Shown here: positions 50,601 to 58,218 of the stretch, in pieces | Numbering within the stretch: position 1 is the first letter of the stretch | Layout of the letters: each line of letters opens with the position of its first letter | From: Occallatibacter gabretensis | GTDB lineage: Bacteria; Acidobacteriota; Terriglobia; Terriglobales; Acidobacteriaceae | Assembly (NCBI RefSeq): GCF_001449115.1 | Contig: NZ_LAIJ01000012.1 | Location: 570,765 to 634,764 of the forward strand | Direction of reading: 5' to 3' | DNA: 64,000 nt | Notes under the pieces: generated by a model | What the model saw: only the letters and a program-made list of their open reading frames with translations | Told to the model about the DNA's origin: nothing | Databases searched by the model: none | Made by a program: the position numbers and the translations under genes

Positions 50601-51926
50601 ATGGGACCAGTCAGCGAAATCAGCGAGAGTACGGATACGGAGCAGACTGCAAAGCAGATAGCGCAGCCGGCAATCAATCGTCGTTTTCAGCAGACGCTGC
50701 TGAGCGCGCGGCGGACGATGGTCTGGAGCGAGATTCTCAAGATTGCGCTGGATAGCTTTCGGGCGAGCAAATTGAGGCTTGCGCTGACGGCGCTGGGCAT
50801 GGTGATCGGGACCGCGTCCGTGATCTTGGTGGTCACTATCGGGATGACAGGCAAGGAGTTCATCCTGAATGAGATTCAGAAGATCGGAACGAACGAGGTA
50901 GAGCTGGAGTATGCCGGAGGCGGCGCAGCGGGTTCAGAAAATGCCGTCTATAACGACTACCTGACGCGCGACGACGAGAAGCGGGTGGTGGCGCAGGTGC
51001 CGGGAGTGATGTATTCGTCGCCGATTCTGGAGATGCATGACCGGATCAGCTTTGGCGGTGGAGTGGTGAAGGACACGCTGGTGCTTGGAGTGAGTCCGGA
51101 TTACCAGTTCATTCGCAATCTGCTGGTGCCGTATGGTCGCTTTCTGGACAATATGGACGACGCGCAGCACATGAAGTGCGCGGTGGTGACGGAGACCTTT
51201 GCCAAGCTGCGCTACGGGAGCGTGGATGCAGCGGTGGGGCGCGAGTTTTCGATCAGCGGAATTCCGTTCACGATTATCGGCGTGTTCAAGGAGAGTGTGA
51301 CCGACTTTGGGCAATCGGAGATTGCCGATGAGACGATTCTGATTCCCTACTCCGTGGCACGGTACTTTACGGGCACGGAGAATGTGAAGCAGATTTATTT
51401 CTCGATGCGATCGATGGCGGAAGTTCAGGACGCTACGCGTGAGATTACGCGGATTGTGAGCGCGCACCACAGGCCGAACTCGGTGTACAAGACGCAGGAC
51501 CTGCGCGAAGTGCTGAAGATGGCGGATACGATCTCGAACATTCTGACCGCGGTGCTGGTGCTGGTGTCCGCAGTGACGCTGGCGGTGGGCGGCGTGGGGA
51601 TTATGAACATCATGCTGGCCACGGTGCGGGCGCGCATCCGCGAGATTGGGATACGAAAGGCCCTGGGCGCGACGAGCCGGGAGATACGACTGCAGTTTCT
51701 GGCCGAGGCGACGATTATTTCGCTCGCCGGCGGGATTGTGGGCTGTTTTGTCGGACTTTCGCTGCCGGTTTCTGTGCGAATTTTGACGGATTTCCAACTG
51801 CCGGTAAGCCCGTGGAGCGTGGTGATTGCGCTGGGCGCGGCAACGCTGGTGGGAATTGTCTTTGGGACGATGCCGGCGACGCGGGCGGCGCAGCTGGATC
51901 CGGTAGAGTCGCTTAAATATGAATGA
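50601..51926 (+). CDS. MacB/FtsX-type ABC transporter permease
   Basis: A 441-residue protein with one MacB core domain (about 85-290) between an N-terminal helix (LRLALTALGMVIGTASVILVVTIGM) and three C-terminal helices (VLVLVSAVTLAVGGVGIMNIMLATVRARIREIGIRKALGATSREIRLQFLAEATIISLAGGIVG). This is the normal four-helix MacB layout, unlike the two long permeases. The first 40 residues are a hydrophilic extension. No ATPase or membrane-fusion gene is adjacent. Confidence 0.88.
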   Translation: MGPVSEISESTDTEQTAKQIAQPAINRRFQQTLLSARRTMVWSEILKIALDSFRASKLRLALTALGMVIGTASVILVVTIGMTGKEFILNEIQKIGTNEVELEYAGGGAAGSENAVYNDYLTRDDEKRVVAQVPGVMYSSPILEMHDRISFGGGVVKDTLVLGVSPDYQFIRNLLVPYGRFLDNMDDAQHMKCAVVTETFAKLRYGSVDAAVGREFSISGIPFTIIGVFKESVTDFGQSEIADETILIPYSVARYFTGTENVKQIYFSMRSMAEVQDATREITRIVSAHHRPNSVYKTQDLREVLKMADTISNILTAVLVLVSAVTLAVGGVGIMNIMLATVRARIREIGIRKALGATSREIRLQFLAEATIISLAGGIVGCFVGLSLPVSVRILTDFQLPVSPWSVVIALGAATLVGIVFGTMPATRAAQLDPVESLKYE

Positions 51927-52068
51927 GCAGGGGTCAGAGATCAGAGATCAGGGGTCAGAAAAGACTGGCCTGAATCTGGTGCTGGTTTATGGGCTGATTG
52001 CGCTGGGATTTCTGATTGCGGCGGGGTGCGCAGTACTTATCGTGTTGCCGTTTTATCATCGGCGGTAG
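51919..52068 (+). CDS. Small single-pass membrane protein after the permease
   Basis: A 49-residue frame from ATG 51919, overlapping the permease stop. The first 15 residues come from the low-complexity text (GGGGTCAGAGATCAGAGATC-like). Then there is a helix (LVLVYGLIALGFLIAAGCAVLIVLPFY) and a basic end (HRR). Overlap and helix support a real small protein, but there is no clear ribosome-binding site of its own, so it would depend on coupling. Confidence 0.45.
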   Translation: MNEQGSEIRDQGSEKTGLNLVLVYGLIALGFLIAAGCAVLIVLPFYHRR

Positions 52069-52073
52069 TGCAG

Positions 52074-52114
52074 GAACGTAGAGACCAGGGACATAGGGAC
52101 TAGGAAAACTAAAG
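52074..52114. repeat. Solo copy of the GTAGAGAC...GGGACTAGG repeat
   Basis: The text GTAGAGACCAGGGACATAG followed by GGACTAGGAAAACTA matches, on the reverse strand, the right-hand flank of the four-helix-bundle gene at 61686-61715, with an extra 7-base CAGGGAC duplication. No gene accompanies it here; it lies between the small membrane protein and rsmD ends. Confidence 0.6.
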
Positions 52115-52137
52115 CAGTTCCTTTACCGAACTCAATT

Positions 52138-52707
52138 TCACAAATTGCTAAAAAAACTCAGTGCGGCGTCGCCCTGCTCGAGGAGGCGTGTGCGAGTCAG
52201 CTCGCCGTATGCATCAGCGAGAGTGTCTTTACGACGGTGCTCGGCGATGACGAGGGACTGGGGCGCGAGAAATGAAGATGCGGAGCTGCCGAGGAGATTG
52301 AGAACGGTGGAGTACTCGGCGGCGAGATCGTAGGGCGGGTCGAGAAAGACAATATCGAATGGCGCGGGAGGCGGGATGCGGAGGAATGCGGTGACTGCAC
52401 TGTTGTGAATGGTGAAGCCGCTGGCGATGCCGAGGCGATCGAGATTGGCGCGGAGGGCGGTGAGCGCCGGGCGGGCTTTTTCAACGAATGTAACGTGCGA
52501 GGCGCCGCGGCTGAGGGCTTCAATGCCGACGGCTCCGGAGCCCGAGTAGAGATCGAGGAAGCGAGCGGACTCGATGTGTGGGGCTTCGACTCGCGATGTC
52601 AGAACGTTGAAGATGGTTTCGCGGAGGCGGTCGCTGGTGGGGCGTGTCGCGAGGCCGGCTGGCGCGTCGAGGGTGCGGGAGCGGAATTGGCCGGCGATGA
52701 CGCGCAT
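52138..52707 (-). CDS. rsmD: 16S rRNA (guanine966-N2)-methyltransferase RsmD
   Basis: A 189-residue SAM-dependent methyltransferase: RVIAGQFRSRTLDAPAGLATRPTSDRLRETIFNVL at the N-terminus, SAM loop FLDLYSGSGAVGIEALSRGA at about 49-68 and the N6/N2-methylase motif IVFLDPPYDL at about 119-128. It modifies G966 of 16S rRNA in the small subunit. It is divergent from the S2P-like gene, with 53 bases between starts. Confidence 0.92.
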   Translation of the reverse strand: MRVIAGQFRSRTLDAPAGLATRPTSDRLRETIFNVLTSRVEAPHIESARFLDLYSGSGAVGIEALSRGASHVTFVEKARPALTALRANLDRLGIASGFTIHNSAVTAFLRIPPPAPFDIVFLDPPYDLAAEYSTVLNLLGSSASSFLAPQSLVIAEHRRKDTLADAYGELTRTRLLEQGDAALSFFSNL

Positions 52708-52760
52708 GAGGAACAGAATACGTGAGCGGGAAAGCAGGGCGGGCCTCGTACAATGGCATC

Positions 52761-53882
52761 ATGAGAGGCTGGTCGATTCCGCTGGGCCGATGGATGGGCG
52801 TGGAGCTGCGCGTGCACACGTTCTTTTTGCTGTTGGCGGCGGTGTGCGTGGGGCTTGGCGCATCCGAGAATGTGCCGGGGGGCAAGACGCGCGGGCTGGT
52901 TCTGTTTGCAATTCTGGCGATTGCGGTAGTGGTGCGAGAGACGGCGCGGCTTTTGGTGGCGGCGTGGATGGGGCTGCGGCTCAGGGCGATTCTGCTGCTG
53001 CCGATTGGCGGATTTTTTGCCTATGCGAACCCGGAAAGCCAGGAGCTGGCGACGAACGGCGGCGGTCAGTATGCACTGGCGGCGGCGGGACCGCTGGCGA
53101 ACGCATTGACGGCGCTTGTGCTGATGGGGATGTTTCTGGGCGTGGCGCCCAATATCGACCTCCTGGGATTTCCGCTGGTTTCCGCGGGACATCTGCTGCG
53201 AGCTGCGATCTGGATGATGGTGGGATTAGCTGCGCTGCATTTGTTGCCTGCGTATCCGCTGGACTGCGGAAGGCTGCTGCGAACCAATTTTGCGCAAAAG
53301 TACGGCGCGGGGCAGGCGAGCCGGGCGGCGGCGGGATTGGGACAACTGCTGGCGCTGGGCGGGATGATTGGCGGAATGCTGCTGCACAGCCCATGGCTGA
53401 TTATTGCGGGATTCTTCATCATGATTGGCGCGCAGGTTGAGGAGCAGGGTGTTTCTTTCCAGAGCGTGGTGGACACGGTGCAGATGCGCGAGGTGATGCT
53501 GACGGACTTTGCTACGCTGTCGCCTTCCGACACGCTGGCTGACGCGCTGACGCGCTGCGTGCATTCGCTGCAGGAGGATTTTCCCGTGGTGCGCGGGCCG
53601 CAACTGGTGGGGGTTATCTCAAGGCAGCGGATTGTGGACGCTCTGCGGAGCGATGGAAACGGCTATGTGCAGTCGGTGATGTCGCGAGCGTTTCAGGTGG
53701 CGCGGCCAGACGATACGCTGGGTACGACGATTCGGGGAATCACGGCGGGGCGTGGGCTATCGCTGATCCCGGTGACGGAGAGCGGGCGCGTGGTGGGGAT
53801 TGTGAGCGTGCAGAACCTGATGAGTTCCATGAGTCTGCTGGCGGAGCAACGCCGCTATGAGCGCGAAGAGAGCAACGAGTAG
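52761..53882 (+). CDS. S2P/M50-like membrane protein with CBS pair, zinc motif lost
   Basis: A 373-residue protein from ATG 52761. Residues 1-230 have the helices of the M50B site-2 protease group, but the HExxH helix reads VVVRETARLLVA, with Arg59 and Arg63 in place of the zinc His residues. The distal LDG motif reads YPLDCGRLL. Residues about 240-300 and 308-365 are two CBS domains (REVMLTDFATLSPSDTLADAL; SRAFQVARPDDTLGTTIRGI). Proteolysis is unlikely; adenosyl-ligand sensing through CBS remains plausible. It lies 9 bases before rsmI. Confidence 0.8.
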   Translation: MRGWSIPLGRWMGVELRVHTFFLLLAAVCVGLGASENVPGGKTRGLVLFAILAIAVVVRETARLLVAAWMGLRLRAILLLPIGGFFAYANPESQELATNGGGQYALAAAGPLANALTALVLMGMFLGVAPNIDLLGFPLVSAGHLLRAAIWMMVGLAALHLLPAYPLDCGRLLRTNFAQKYGAGQASRAAAGLGQLLALGGMIGGMLLHSPWLIIAGFFIMIGAQVEEQGVSFQSVVDTVQMREVMLTDFATLSPSDTLADALTRCVHSLQEDFPVVRGPQLVGVISRQRIVDALRSDGNGYVQSVMSRAFQVARPDDTLGTTIRGITAGRGLSLIPVTESGRVVGIVSVQNLMSSMSLLAEQRRYEREESNE

Positions 53883-53891
53883 TACAGCAAG

Positions 53892-54770
53892 ATGAATGAG
53901 AACGCGCTGAAGCCGGGGTTGTATCTGGTGGCCACGCCGATTGGCAACCTGGGCGATATTACTTTGCGGGCCCTGGAGGTTCTGCGCGGAGCGGACCGCA
54001 TTGCATGCGAGGACACGCGGCAGACGCAGAAGCTGCTGAATCATTTTCAGATTGAGAAGCCGACAGAGAGCTGCCATGAGTTCAACGAGGCGGCACGTGC
54101 GGCAACTTTCGTCGAAGCCATTCGAGCGGGCCAGAGGATTGCCGTGGTGACAGATGCGGGGATGCCGGGAATCAGCGATCCGGGAACACGGCTGGTGCAG
54201 GCGGCGATTGCTGCGGGTGTGTTGGTGGTGCCGATTCCAGGAGCGAATGCGGCGGTGAGCGCGCTTGTTGGCAGCGGGCTACCGACGGAGGAGTGGACCT
54301 TTCTGGGATTTTTGCCGGAGAAGGCTGGGGCGCGGCGGACGCGGCTGGAGACGCTATTCACAGAGATGGCGGGGAGCAGGCGAACGCTGGTGTTTTACGA
54401 GGCTCCGCACAGGATTCTGGAGACGCTGGCCGATGTGGAGGCTGTTTTTGGGCCGGAGCATCGCGTAGTGGTGGCGCGCGAGCTGACCAAGGCGCATGAA
54501 GAGTTTTTGCGCGGCACGGCGGCAGAGGTGCGGGCGGAGCTGGGTGGGCGCGACCGGGTGCGAGGCGAGATTACGCTGCTGATTGAGGCACCTGCTGAGG
54601 AGCGGCTGAATGCGGACCCATCGAGAACGGTTGCGGAGCAGGTGGCTGCGCTGCAGGCCAGCGAAGGGATGGATGAGAAGGACGCGCTGAAGCGGCTGGC
54701 ACGGGAACTTGGGAAGTCAAAGAGCGAGCTGTACCGGGAGCTGCAGCGCGAACGGGCGAATCGGCGCTAA
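53892..54770 (+). CDS. rsmI: 16S rRNA (cytidine1402-2'-O)-methyltransferase RsmI
   Basis: A 292-residue tetrapyrrole-methylase-fold protein: GLYLVATPIGNLGDITLRALEVLRGADRIACEDTRQTQKLLNHF at the N-terminus, VTDAGMPGISDPGTRLVQAA at 89-108, VPIPGANAAVSALVGSGLPTEEWTFLGFLPEK, and YEAPHRILETL. The C-terminal helical part (EGMDEKDALKRLARELGKSKSELYREL) is the usual RsmI tail. It methylates the ribose of C1402 in the ribosomal P site. Confidence 0.93.
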   Translation: MNENALKPGLYLVATPIGNLGDITLRALEVLRGADRIACEDTRQTQKLLNHFQIEKPTESCHEFNEAARAATFVEAIRAGQRIAVVTDAGMPGISDPGTRLVQAAIAAGVLVVPIPGANAAVSALVGSGLPTEEWTFLGFLPEKAGARRTRLETLFTEMAGSRRTLVFYEAPHRILETLADVEAVFGPEHRVVVARELTKAHEEFLRGTAAEVRAELGGRDRVRGEITLLIEAPAEERLNADPSRTVAEQVAALQASEGMDEKDALKRLARELGKSKSELYRELQRERANRR

Positions 54771-55726
54771 GCCTGCGCTGGAGTGGCTTCGGGGGCAGCT
54801 TCCGCGTTGTTCTCGATCGGCGCGCTGTTCTGATTTTTCTCGGATTTCTTGATTTTCTCGCTGATCTCGTCGATGACGGTCTGGAGCTGACTGCGTTTGC
54901 GGTCGGTCATTTCGACGAAGCGAATGCCAATGGTGAACTTGTCATGCAATGACGTGGTGACGCCGGGTAGAAGCAGAGGCAAGCCATCGACCATGAACTC
55001 TACTTCGACGCGACGATAAGCTCCTACCGGGATCTCCTGCTGAGCGCGAAGGCGGCAACCGCCCAGACTGACGTCGAGGACTTTGCCTGTGACACGGACG
55101 TGGATGGAGAGAAATAGTACGCGGGCTAGAGAGTCAATCTCATGGCGGTCGTGCTCGCGGCGCTCGCGCCTGCGGGGAGGACCCGACTTGTCTGGTGGAG
55201 CGGCGTCAGGGGCCTGATTCTGAACCGGATTGGGAACGAGATGCAGGGTTCCGGCTTGTGCCGTCTCCTGCAGTTGCGGCTCAGCTGGCTCGGCCTGCGT
55301 TGCCTGTTCCTGCTCAGGTTCCTGCTTATCCTTATCCCGCGCTTCATCCCGCGCTTCTTTCTCGCGGGCTTCCATCTCTTCATGCATGGCGCCGAGCAGG
55401 TCGGCCAGCTCGTTCTTGTGGGATTCGCTGATTTTGGTGAAGTACAGGCCGAGAATGGTGCTCTTTGCCGACCACTGGATTGTGCCGGGAAAGCGGAATA
55501 GCGTGCCGTTGAGACGGAAGGCGATTTCAACCGTCATTCCGACCTGTAGCGGTTCGTCATCTCCCCGCTGCAGACGGCAGCCCTCAAGGCCGAGATCGAT
55601 CATGTGACAGCAGATAGCGCTTTCAAGCTCTTCCGCGAAGAGCATGGCCTGGCCGTCCACCGGGAAGCGGAGGTATTTGCGCTGCTCATGGCGCATAGTG
55701 AGGCTTGTTTCGGGATATTGATCCAA
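54767..55726 (-). CDS. Protein with two PilZ domains
   Basis: A 319-residue protein. PilZ 1 covers about 13-110 (RKYLRFPVDGQAM, IDLGLEGCRL) and PilZ 2 about 188-290 (RREHDRHEIDSLARVLF, DVSLGGCRL). Only the second has a full RxxxR with D/NxSxxG, so it is the likelier c-di-GMP binder. A Glu/Gln-rich linker joins them and the C-terminal tail is Ala/Pro-rich. TTG 55726 has AGGGGA upstream; ATG 55696 is an alternative. It overlaps the convergent rsmI end by 4 bases. Confidence 0.82.
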   Translation of the reverse strand: MDQYPETSLTMRHEQRKYLRFPVDGQAMLFAEELESAICCHMIDLGLEGCRLQRGDDEPLQVGMTVEIAFRLNGTLFRFPGTIQWSAKSTILGLYFTKISESHKNELADLLGAMHEEMEAREKEARDEARDKDKQEPEQEQATQAEPAEPQLQETAQAGTLHLVPNPVQNQAPDAAPPDKSGPPRRRERREHDRHEIDSLARVLFLSIHVRVTGKVLDVSLGGCRLRAQQEIPVGAYRRVEVEFMVDGLPLLLPGVTTSLHDKFTIGIRFVEMTDRKRSQLQTVIDEISEKIKKSEKNQNSAPIENNAEAAPEATPAQA

Positions 55727-55771
55727 GGCAGTCCCCTGTACAGGGACTTATCGGCAGGCCTGTGAGAAAAA

Positions 55772-56236
55772 TCAGTGCGAGCCTTCGAGTTCCCAGGGAC
55801 GCCGGGCGGCGGGTGCGGGAGCCTCGCGGCCACGAAGGCGATCGTATTGATAGAGGTCGCTGGTGGTGCCGAGGGCTTCGTTGTAAAGGCCCATGGTTCC
55901 GGTGACGAGGTTCAGCTCCTCGGTGAAGATGTGGATGGCCTGGAGTTGTGCGGCGGTGGCTGGCAGCTCGTATTGGGAAGTCTTGATGAACTTCTGGTAG
56001 CCACGGTCGAGGAGACGGGCGATTTCGTTTTTGACGAGAATGCCGGGAGTTACGACGACGCTGGCGGCGCTTCCCTCCCCTTTGCCCGCTCCGCTGGGGG
56101 CAAGAACGGCGGCGACGCCGTGCTTGCTGACCTGGACGGCGCTGGATGCTGCGGAGGACGAAGCGACATCAAAGGATTGAGCGCGAAGCGCATCGACGAG
56201 CTGATCGAAAGTGGGAGCTTTTCCTTTGCCGGCCAT
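55772..56236 (-). CDS. Hypothetical protein, Ala-rich with conserved-looking core
   Basis: A 154-residue cytoplasmic protein from ATG 56236 (GGGAAG upstream; a longer frame lacks support). Residues 8-30 (TFDQLVDALRAQSFDV) and 75-130 (VTPGILVKNEIARLLDRGYQKFIKTSQYELPATAAQLQAIHIFTEELNLVTG) look ordered and helical, separated by a Gly/Ala/Ser-rich stretch. I do not recognise the family. It is upstream of the PilZ gene on the same strand and divergent from cysM. Confidence 0.6.
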   Translation of the reverse strand: MAGKGKAPTFDQLVDALRAQSFDVASSSAASSAVQVSKHGVAAVLAPSGAGKGEGSAASVVVTPGILVKNEIARLLDRGYQKFIKTSQYELPATAAQLQAIHIFTEELNLVTGTMGLYNEALGTTSDLYQYDRLRGREAPAPAARRPWELEGSH

Positions 56237-56352
56237 ATGTTCTTCCCGTCTGTATCGAGTCTGAGAGGATAAAAGAGGCGCCTGTGTGGAGCGCATTTTG
56301 GAGCGAAAAGCTTCTTGTATTCATCATACCTTCCGCGCGGTGAAATTTTGCG

Positions 56353-57318
56353 ATGACAACTGGAACTGCACAGAACGAAGCACAAATGGAGCCGCAATTG
56401 AAACTGGGTGTCACGCTGACGGAGCGGATTGGGAATACGCCGCTGATTCGGCTGGAACGGGTGACGAAGGGACTGGATGGCATTGCGGTGCTGGCCAAGG
56501 CCGAGTGGAACAACCCGGGCGGGAGTGTGAAGGATCGCGCGGCGTGGAGCATGGTGCGCGATGCGATAGAGCGCGGGCTACTGAGACCGGGCAAGATACT
56601 GCTGGACGCGACGAGCGGGAATACCGGCATTGCCTACGCGATGCTTGGCGCGGCGATGGACTTTCCGGTGAAGCTGGTGATGCCGAGGAATGTTTCGCCG
56701 GAGCGGAAGCGGATTTTGCAGGCCTATGGCGCGAGCGTGGAGTGGACGGAACCGGACCAGGGCTCGGATGGCGCGATACGGCGGGCGCAGGAGATGGCGG
56801 CTAGCGACCCGGAGAAGTACTTCTATTGCGATCAATACTCGAATAACGCGAACTGGAAGGCGCACTACGAGACGACGGGGCTGGAAATCTGGCGGCAGAC
56901 TGAGGGACGGGTGACGCACTTTATCGCCGGGATGGGGACTTCTGGCACGTTCACCGGCACGACGCGTCGGCTGAAGGAGTTGAATCCTGGAGTTGTGGCG
57001 ATCAGCTTTCAGCCGGATGGGCCGTTTCATGGGCTTGAAGGCATGAAGCATATGCCCTCGGCGATTGTGCCGGCGATTTACGATCCGAAGCTTGCAGATC
57101 GGAACATCGAGATTGAGACTGAGGCTGCATACGTGATGGCGAAGCGGCTGGCGCGTGAGGAAGGTCTGCTGGTTGGCATCTCTGCCGCCGCAGCGATTGT
57201 GGCGAGTCTGCGCGTGGCGCAGGAAGAGGCTGCGGCGGGACGCAGAGCGGTGATTGTGACGGTGCTTCCGGATTCCGCGGAGAAGTATCTGAGCGAGCGC
57301 TTTTGGGAGGAAGAGTGA
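56353..57318 (+). CDS. cysM: Cysteine synthase-type PLP enzyme (CysM-like)
   Basis: A 321-residue fold-type II PLP enzyme. Lys60 in NPGGSVKDRAAW binds PLP, TSGNTGIAYAM (87-97) binds the substrate carboxylate and GMGTSGTFTGT (193-203) the phosphate. HGLEGMKHMPSAIVPAIYDP is close to what I recall for actinobacterial CysM, which uses a sulfur-carrier protein as sulfide donor. It overlaps the JAMM peptidase gene, the pairing seen in the CysO-dependent cysteine pathway. O-acetylserine or O-phosphoserine could be the acceptor. Confidence 0.88.
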   Translation: MTTGTAQNEAQMEPQLKLGVTLTERIGNTPLIRLERVTKGLDGIAVLAKAEWNNPGGSVKDRAAWSMVRDAIERGLLRPGKILLDATSGNTGIAYAMLGAAMDFPVKLVMPRNVSPERKRILQAYGASVEWTEPDQGSDGAIRRAQEMAASDPEKYFYCDQYSNNANWKAHYETTGLEIWRQTEGRVTHFIAGMGTSGTFTGTTRRLKELNPGVVAISFQPDGPFHGLEGMKHMPSAIVPAIYDPKLADRNIEIETEAAYVMAKRLAREEGLLVGISAAAAIVASLRVAQEEAAAGRRAVIVTVLPDSAEKYLSERFWEEE

Positions 57319-57761
57319 GTGCGGTGATTTTTCCTTGCGAGGTGTATGCGGCGATTCGTGCGCATGGCGAAGAGACGTATCCACATGAGTGCTGTGGGGC
57401 GCTTCTTGGGCGGAACGTGGATGGCGAGTGGAGCGTGGTTGAGGCAGTAAGGGCCGGGAATACGCGCACGGATTCGGCGCATAACCGCTACCACATTGCT
57501 CCGATTGAGCTGGTGAAGATTGAGCGCGAGGCACGAGGCAAGGGCCTCGACATTGCGGGGTTTTATCACTCGCATCCGGATCATCCGGCGCAGTGGTCGC
57601 AGACGGATTTTGCGGAGGCGCACTGGCTGGGCTGTTGCTATGTGATTACGGAAGTGGCGCAGGGCAAGGCTGCAGTGACGAATTCGTTTTTACTGGCGGG
57701 GACGAGTGAGGAAGACAAGCGGTTTGAACTGCAGACGATTGAAGTTCAAGAGAAACGATAG
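57315..57761 (+). CDS. JAMM/MPN+ metallopeptidase (Mec-like)
   Basis: A 148-residue protein from GTG 57315 (GGGAGGAAGA directly upstream). The zinc motif is complete: Glu25 (HECCGALLG), His85 and His87 (GFYHSHPDH), Ser95 and Asp98 (QWSQTDF). In mycobacteria the homologue releases newly made cysteine from the C-terminus of the CysO carrier; others remove ubiquitin-like tags. Overlap with cysM (GTGA) and a downstream E1-like gene support the same role here. Confidence 0.88.
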   Translation: MSAVIFPCEVYAAIRAHGEETYPHECCGALLGRNVDGEWSVVEAVRAGNTRTDSAHNRYHIAPIELVKIEREARGKGLDIAGFYHSHPDHPAQWSQTDFAEAHWLGCCYVITEVAQGKAAVTNSFLLAGTSEEDKRFELQTIEVQEKR

Positions 57762-57787
57762 GGATTGCAAGTTACAGGGAGTTGATT

Positions 57788-58195
57788 ATGCCTGACCGGA
57801 CTGTGACAAGGGCTATAGAAGACGATCTTGAACCGGATGCGATTTTTGCTGTGCTGACGGAGCCGAGGCTGCTTCCGCGGTGGGCACCAGCCTTTGCGGA
57901 TGAAGTTGAGAAGATCGGCTCCGATAGCTGGCAGATCACGAAAAACGGCAACAAATTTACGATGCAGATGGCGACCTCTGCGCCTTCGCGGGCAGTGGAT
58001 TATCTTCGGGAGGTTGCGCCGGGAAGACAGGGCGGCGCTTACATCCGGGTGTTGCCTCGTCCGGCTGGCGGCAGCGTGGTGGTTATGACTCTTCCTGTAA
58101 CCGGCAATGCAGATGCAGAGGGTGTGGGTGCTGTTCTGGTTGAGGAGTTGAATAGCCTTGTTGATCTCGTCAAGGCTTCGCGAAGTATGCAGTAA
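57788..58195 (+). CDS. SRPBCC-like protein within the cysteine cluster
   Basis: A 135-residue protein from ATG 57788, with GGGAG upstream. TRAIEDDLEPDAIFAVLTEPRLLPRWAPAFADEVEKIG suggests the helix-grip SRPBCC fold, with a final helix (GVGAVLVEELNSLVDLVKAS). It does not end in Gly-Gly, so it is not the missing ubiquitin-like sulfur carrier. It sits between the JAMM gene (26 bases) and the E1-like gene (23 bases). Confidence 0.6.
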   Translation: MPDRTVTRAIEDDLEPDAIFAVLTEPRLLPRWAPAFADEVEKIGSDSWQITKNGNKFTMQMATSAPSRAVDYLREVAPGRQGGAYIRVLPRPAGGSVVVMTLPVTGNADAEGVGAVLVEELNSLVDLVKASRSMQ

Positions 58196-58218
58196 GTGTT
58201 TGAGTGGAGAATTGAAGT

